A DNA stretch of 64,000 nucleotides from Kryptolebias marmoratus (taxonomy: Eukaryota; Chordata; Actinopteri; Cyprinodontiformes; Rivulidae): the NCBI RefSeq assembly GCF_001649575.2, contig NC_051452.1, forward strand, positions 2,065,215-2,129,214. Reading direction: 5' to 3'. The position numbers and the translations under genes were made by a program. Of the stretch, positions 58,434 through 64,000 are shown one piece after another. A model generated the notes under the pieces. It searched no databases. It saw only the letters and a program-made list of their open reading frames with translations, and was not told the DNA's origin. The stretch's first letter is position 1. Every line of letters starts with the position of its first letter.

Positions 58434-59055
58434 ACATCTATCCATTCGTTATCTGCCTCTTGTTCCGGAGTCGGGTCACGGGAAAGGGGTGGGCAGTTTG
58501 AGCAAGGAAGTCCAAATATTTCTCTCCACATCCATTTGTTCCAGGAGAACTCCAAGGCGTTCCCAGGCCAACTGAGAGACATAGTCTTCTCTTGGGTCTT
58601 CCCCATGGTCTCCTTCCAGGTGGACATGCCCGGAATGCCAAACCCCCTCAGCTGGCTCCTCTCGATGTGGAGGAGCAGCGGCTCGACTCCATGTCCCTGC
58701 CGGATAACCGAACTTCTCACCCTATCTCTAAGAGAGAGCCCAGCTACACTGGGAATAATACTAATTTCAACCTCCTGTATCTGAGATCTCATTTTTTTGG
58801 TCACTATCCAAAACTCATGACCATAAGTGAGGGTAGGAACATAGACCGACTGGTAAACGGAGAGCTTTGCCCTGCAGCTCAGCTCCTTCTTCACCACAAC
58901 AGACTGAAAAAGAGTACGCAACACTGCGGTTGCCGCACCGATCTGTCCGTCAATCTCACGCTCAATTTTTCCCTCACCCGTGACCAAAAGCCCGAGACAC
59001 TTAAACTCCTCCACCTGAGGCAGCACCTCACTCCCAATCCGGAGAAAGCAATTGG
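58434..59055 (-). mobile_element. Rex-type LINE 3' end (decayed)
   Basis: On the minus strand this encodes the C-terminal part of a fish non-LTR retrotransposon polyprotein: RIGSEVLPQVEEFKCLGLL, then KLSVYQSVYVPTLTYGHEFW, GLSLRDRVRSSVIR and GVEPLLLHIERSQLRGFG. This is the usual thumb/connection region after the polymerase core. Near 58640 the normal frame shifts: the adjoining motif GRRPWGRPKRR reads in another frame. The 3' end has the remnant of a GACCCGA..GATAA..GAATGGATAGATG tail, typical of elements ending in GATG-like repeats such as Rex3. The copy is 5'-truncated and inactive. The exact clade (Rex3/RTE versus a related one) is uncertain. Confidence 0.82.
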
Positions 59056-59314
59056 GTGAGACATTTACAAGGACAGTGAGACAGTGGTGGGATACGTGGT
59101 CGGAGGTAGGAGTAAGAGATGGCTTCAAGGTGAGGGTGGGATTACACCAGATCAGTTCTGAGACCCTTTTCGGTGATGGACAGGTTGACAAATGAGGTCA
59201 GGCAGGACACTGAAGTTTCCAGACAACATTGCGATCTGCAGTGAGAGTAGGGAGCAGTTGGAAAAGAGCCCGGAGAGGTAGACTTGAGCTTCGGAGAGAA
59301 GAGAAATGAAAGCC
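59056..59314 (+). mobile_element. RTE-type LINE reverse-transcriptase fragment (sense)
   Basis: On the plus strand, GACAGTGAGACAGTGGTG, AAGGTGAGGGTGGGATTACA, GTGATGGACAGGTTGACA and GAGGTCAGGCAGG follow the same RTE-like family as 2735-3665, but in the opposite orientation. The catalytic region reads F-P-D-N-I-A-I-C-S-E, so the normal F-A-D-D box is lost. Small deletions before it shift the frame. It abuts the minus-strand LINE at 59055 with no unique sequence between them. Confidence 0.72.
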
Positions 59315-62300
59315 ATTGGTTGTGGTTACGCACAATCGTGCTCTACTAATTCTGCTTGTGGGGGATACTTTGGTTCCTACATTTGTCGTTTCTTAAATAA
59401 ATCATGGTGCAGAGGTGGGAAGGTATTCTGGCAGTAAGATGTATGTCGACTTCTGATTGTTGTTTCAGTGTTTTGCGTTGTTTTTCTCTTTTAAGGCAGA
59501 GGCAGAAATGGGAACTTTTGGAGTTTTCTTTTTTCTTCTTCTTTTCAATGCTGAAAAAGAAAAAACGAATAAGAATAATTTAAAAAAAGCAACCCTGCCC
59601 CAAAAAGCACTGTATTGTTTGGCAAAGACCTTAATCTTGTATCTCACTGGGCTGTCTGTTAGACACTTTTTGAAGACACAAAATTGCCATAAAATTCACA
59701 GATTTTCACTTGAATTGGTTCCTATAACATGTTTGCATACAGACAGAACTGCAAGTAGCGTGCAATTTATTTTTCTCATCAGTTTAGTCGCAGAGAGTCC
59801 TAAATAGGTTTTGATTTGATTGTAATTTATTCTCCTCACCAACAGTCGCAGGCCGGTGACGTACAGGTTTCACCACAACCATTTAATTTTGTGGTAGTGG
59901 TGGCAACATGTAGCTCCCAGGTGTCTATTGGGTGTCACTGTCACTATCAAGACATTAATCGCAAATTAATTAAATTTTTATACTTTATTAACTACCCATT
60001 AATTTGATAATCATTGACCATATGTACTGACTGAAGCATAGGAGTGAAGTTGGATAAGAAAAATAAAAAAGTACAGGTCCAGATGGACTTTTTGATTCAT
60101 TGCTGTTGCAGTTTTTTATTGAAAATCGGTGCTGCACACACAACAACCAACCCTGGCCTGATTTCAAGCAGTCACATTGAACAGACACAAGAAAAGATAA
60201 CTTCTGGCTAGTGTATTTCTGAATATGAGAACTTCCTTAAAGGTAAATGGAACAAGTGGTGTGTCATGTGAATGTATGATATGATACTCTGAGACAAAGA
60301 GGAGCAGACGGAAAATAGCTGAGAGCATCATTTTGGTTCAATATCGAAGTCATCCCAGAATTATAAAATAGTTTCCTCTGGCTGTGGATATTTCTGTGTT
60401 TTTAATAAACATGTTTTTTTGTTTTTTTTAAACTTCTGTTTGCGTCAATTAATTGGGTGTTTGCTTTGCTCTGACCAAAATGTCAGGCGGGGATGATTTG
60501 GAGGTTGTTCCATTGATTACTGTCGTCTTCACACACACACAGACGTCCACGTACAACAGGAAGTAATCAATACGTGAAGTAAAATAAAGCATTTTTTTCA
60601 GACGCTTTCGACTGGGATCAAGAAAAGAAAGAGACACGGCACCAACTGTGTTGGGAATTTGCTTAAAGCTAACAGCGATTGACTACATTTCTAACCTTTA
60701 AAACTCCAGCCCAATGTGCCTTTTTTTAGTCCTCATTATACAGCTGTAATGTGTGGTGGAGAGCGGTCGGTTAGAGAGGTCAGACGCTGGAGCAGCTGAG
60801 CCTGATGGCTCTGCATGTTGAAATCAGGCAGAGGGACATTTTATTTGAAGGGGACTCATCCTGGCTGAATACCAGTAGTGGCCTGTGTCATATTAGAGAA
60901 ACTAATACAGTTTGACACAAGACCCCCACCCCACCCTACTCCTCCGGCGTGACATAATCTTACATAGGACAGGAAATTTTTTGGCCCCAGTTGCTCTATT
61001 TCTTTTTTTTTTTTTTTCATCTGAAACGAAATGGTCTATCTGGACAAGAAGAAATGTCAACAAAAAACTCTGGTAGGTGGCGATAATGATGACTTTAGCA
61101 ACATAAGATTGCAAAAGAACATTTTGAATTTTAACCTAAGTGTTTCATTTAAAAAACAACTTAGAAGCAAAATGACTTAAATTAAAAAAGTATTTTTCAA
61201 AGGAAAGTCATAGCTTACTTTATTTCGATTTCAGCTTATCCTGCTGTGTCATTGGTGTCAAATAGCAGGTTTCCTTCCTTCGCCTGACCAATTTTCTCTT
61301 AAAATAGCCATCAAATTCTTCGGAATTTAGTTTCTGTAATTCTAAAGCACTGGAGCTGGGGGTTTTTTTTGGTTTGTGATATGTATGCAAACCCACTGTG
61401 AATGTAGGCTGAAGTTACACTGGGGGATTCAAAAAATTTGCGTATTTTATTTTGTCTCCAACTAGTCCCGACAGCCGTAGCTCAATGAAAGATGCTACTT
61501 TTTTAGATTTGACAAATATAAACTTGAGTCTTCCCTACAGCAAACTCTTATACAGTCAAACAAACAACATTGAATTTACAAAATAAAACTTGTTGCTTCT
61601 GTTTTGAATCCTAAGGGAATAAAAATCGAGTTTTGCGAGACTCTGGTTTTTGTCTCGATTTTTCTTGATTTATATGCCCCTTCTAAAGTTAGTTTTATGA
61701 TTCAGCGTGTAATACGATGCATTCCATATTCTATTTCTCTTATTTTAAACCCAGTTTCGCTACATACACGCTGATTTACATAATTTATCTGTGCAAGAGA
61801 TTTGGTTTGCCATTGATTCGGCGCTCTGGCAGCAGCGCTGACTCAAACCACATGCAACATGAGTAAACAAAGCTATTTGGGAACACACTTTTTCATAACC
61901 GGAGCTGTAAATTGAACAACAAACTTTTCTGTCTGACTTGCGTGTGAAGAGCAAAGGTGGCACAGCTAAAAGAGTGATTCTGTCACATGTTAAAGGGGGA
62001 CGGGAGTGTCAAAATGACAATAAATTTTCTTGGAAGATGTAATGTAGAAGTAATTACGACGTTAAGGATGGCTAAATGGGCTCCAATTTATGGTACTTTT
62101 TTTTTAAAATACATACATTACATTTAAGGGTGACATAAATGCCTTAGCCAGTGTCAGCCTGCATCCTTTTTCTCTGATGACCGACAACAGAGCAGTTTAA
62201 CGATTATGAATTGACACAGACACGCATGACATTGATATTCATGTCGATCACGCAGCTCCATTTGCCGCCATAGGAGTGGGATTTATGCACAAAGTGCAGC

Positions 62301-64000
62301 GCGAGGCGGATTTCTCAAACTAGGCAACGTCTGGGACATGGGATGTCCTTGGACTGTCCCCTTTGGTGGACTCAAAAGTGCGTGCTTTTGCATTCATGCA
62401 CATGTGCCAATTTGTCATCATCTCAATACGTCTCCATGCTGATGAAGGCCTTATAGTCCAAAATATCACTTTGCCTTTCATGAATATTTAAGTTACTTAA
62501 AGGAGTTTGATGAAAAGTGTCCTTGTGGGAACATCTTTACTCTGCAAACATATAGGTTTCCCTCATTCTGTTAATGTAAGCACATACATTCTACAAGCTC
62601 TGCAGATAAATCCAGCAGTCTGAAAACTGTACCTCCACTTTTTTTTTTGTTTTCTACTTCCAAAACTTTTACCCCGCACGCTGAAGCACATCCTTCAATC
62701 TGATGCAAAATGTCAGATGTTTTTCCTAATACAAATATGCAGAAATTTGGATATTGCGCTTGACAGAGAGGTCCTATCTCTCAGCCAGAAATGTATGAGC
62801 AGTGCTGCAGCATGGAGCAAATGGAAGCAATTCCAGTCACCACAGCCCGCTCATGTCATTCTCTATCTAGGTCACAAAAACCGAGAGACTCAGAATACTA
62901 ACCGCCATCGTTACTCCACTTAGAGCTCAACCCATCTTTTGACTTCTCGTGCTCTTCTGTTGTTCTTCTCTATTATTTACTTTTTATTTTTTAGAGGTGG
63001 CTAATTTCCCAAGCTCCAAAGTAATGAACAAAGTCTGGGCCTGATCCGAGGCTATGGGGGCTTTGCGTTATTATCACCAGAAGATCAAACATCAACTTCT
63101 TTGATCTGCAGTGATTTTGAGAGTGTGTGTGTGTGTGGGGGGGGGGGACTCTCAAGTGAGGTCATTGAGACTACAGAGGATGGCTGGAATCAAAGTGATT
63201 GGGTTATGAATAGAGAGCACAGTCTTCACAGGAAATGCCAAACCGGAGTGATTTTCGTCTCTTTGAGTAATTCACCAAATGTCTGGTGATGTTGAATATT
63301 ACTGATGCCACTGTGCTCAGTATGACTCCTCCTGTCATTAAACGGATTGCCATCTGAACTTTACATCTTTACATTCCTGACGGGTTGTGTAGTTATTACC
63401 CGCTGCTGACAGACGAACACGAGCTATAATGCGCTGGCCAAATATTTTATGAATCACTGAATGGATTTTTTTGCGGAAGTCTCAGACAGGAATCAACGGA
63501 TGCACGTCTACAACCGATTAACCTGGTACAAGGTGGCCGCCACAGCTTTTTAACTTTAGCCAACACAAAACTCAGTAAATTTTAGAGCTATTGTACAAAA
63601 ATCTACTGTGGTAGTAGCTGAGAGCCGTTCACAACATATACTTCGAGTGCTACAGACCACATGAGGTCTTACAATATCTTGTACGATTGTGCATAACTGC
63701 ATTTTCATGGTTTGATTAAAACCGCTTTAATTCCATCATTTCTTAACAGACTAAAACGTTGGTATGAAAGGTGACGGGTCATATGTAGTCCTATTAAGAA
63801 GGTGGGACCTTTTTTTTAATAATAAAGAAATTAAAGATTTTGTTTAATCAGAAAATTTGTTGTTGAATTGTGGCTATTTCTAGTCACAATGTTTAAAACT
63901 TCTTGCAACCACTATTATACATCATTAGTTTAACCTAAATCATAATATGATAATTTTTACTGTGTTCAGTGTAAGCACTTGTGTAAACATTCTCTTATTC
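59315..64000. other. Non-coding DNA, no gene recognised
   Basis: Simple features: (CA)n at about 60531-60541, T-runs at 61002-61017 and 62640-62648, and (GT)n followed by a G-run at 63123-63147. The 116-codon plus frame at 59457-59807 is a Phe/Lys-rich read of A/T runs. 62140-62520 is repeat-poor and contains the near-palindromic GACATTGATATTCATGTC. No gene recognised. Confidence 0.5.

Overview
The window reads as non-coding DNA from a ray-finned fish, probably a percomorph teleost. The evidence is its AT-rich composition together with repeats familiar from teleost genomes: miniature hAT elements, Rex/RTE-type LINE fragments, Gypsy-like LTRs, a PIF/Harbinger-type element, and a 'GCACGG..TGG..GCACTGTCGCCTC' tRNA-like repeat. 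I recognise no host protein-coding gene or exon, no functional tRNA or rRNA, and no prokaryotic feature. Apart from frames that run through assembly gaps (N), the longest open frame (58421-59191, minus) is a decayed LINE. The window is best described as an intergenic region or a very large intron.

Layout. 1-5.6 kb: a hAT MITE (2321-2534), then an antisense RTE-type LINE fragment split by an apparent solo LTR (2854-3501) with a 5-bp target duplication. 5.6-21 kb: mostly unique AT-rich DNA, with a dispersed repeat (5635-5750), a strong hairpin (10728-10766), two pieces of a tRNA-like repeat (15.7 and 17.5 kb) and a second hAT-type MITE (about 18.0-18.2 kb). 21.0-21.7 kb: a CpG-rich block. 22.97-23.8 kb: a decayed DNA transposon with 'CTTTTCCACCGGC' at its left end. 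24-46 kb: unique DNA with a third MITE (26327-26539), a Tc1-like end (25.76 kb) and several dispersed repeats, two of which pair with copies elsewhere in the window.

46.4-59.3 kb: the densest repeat zone. It holds a 641-bp element with a PIF/Harbinger signature (46430-47070, TTA duplication), a 53-bp minisatellite carrying telomere-like TAGGGTTAGGG (52541-53385), a hAT element with a perfect 8-bp duplication (55377-56416), a second solo LTR on the minus strand (56609-57232, 5-bp duplication), and two LINE remnants of opposite orientation joined at about 59055. 59.3-64 kb: unique DNA with microsatellites.

Between the repeats are clean stretches with clustered homeodomain/POU-type motifs (32.4, 45.6, 48.1-48.4, 53.9-54.7 kb). 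These are candidates for conserved regulatory elements, but only a cross-species alignment could show that. No genes work together here, and I found no evidence of an undescribed gene system. The most informative signals are the precisely dated insertions (target duplications), the telomere-like minisatellite, and the fact that every assembly gap lies inside a repeat.
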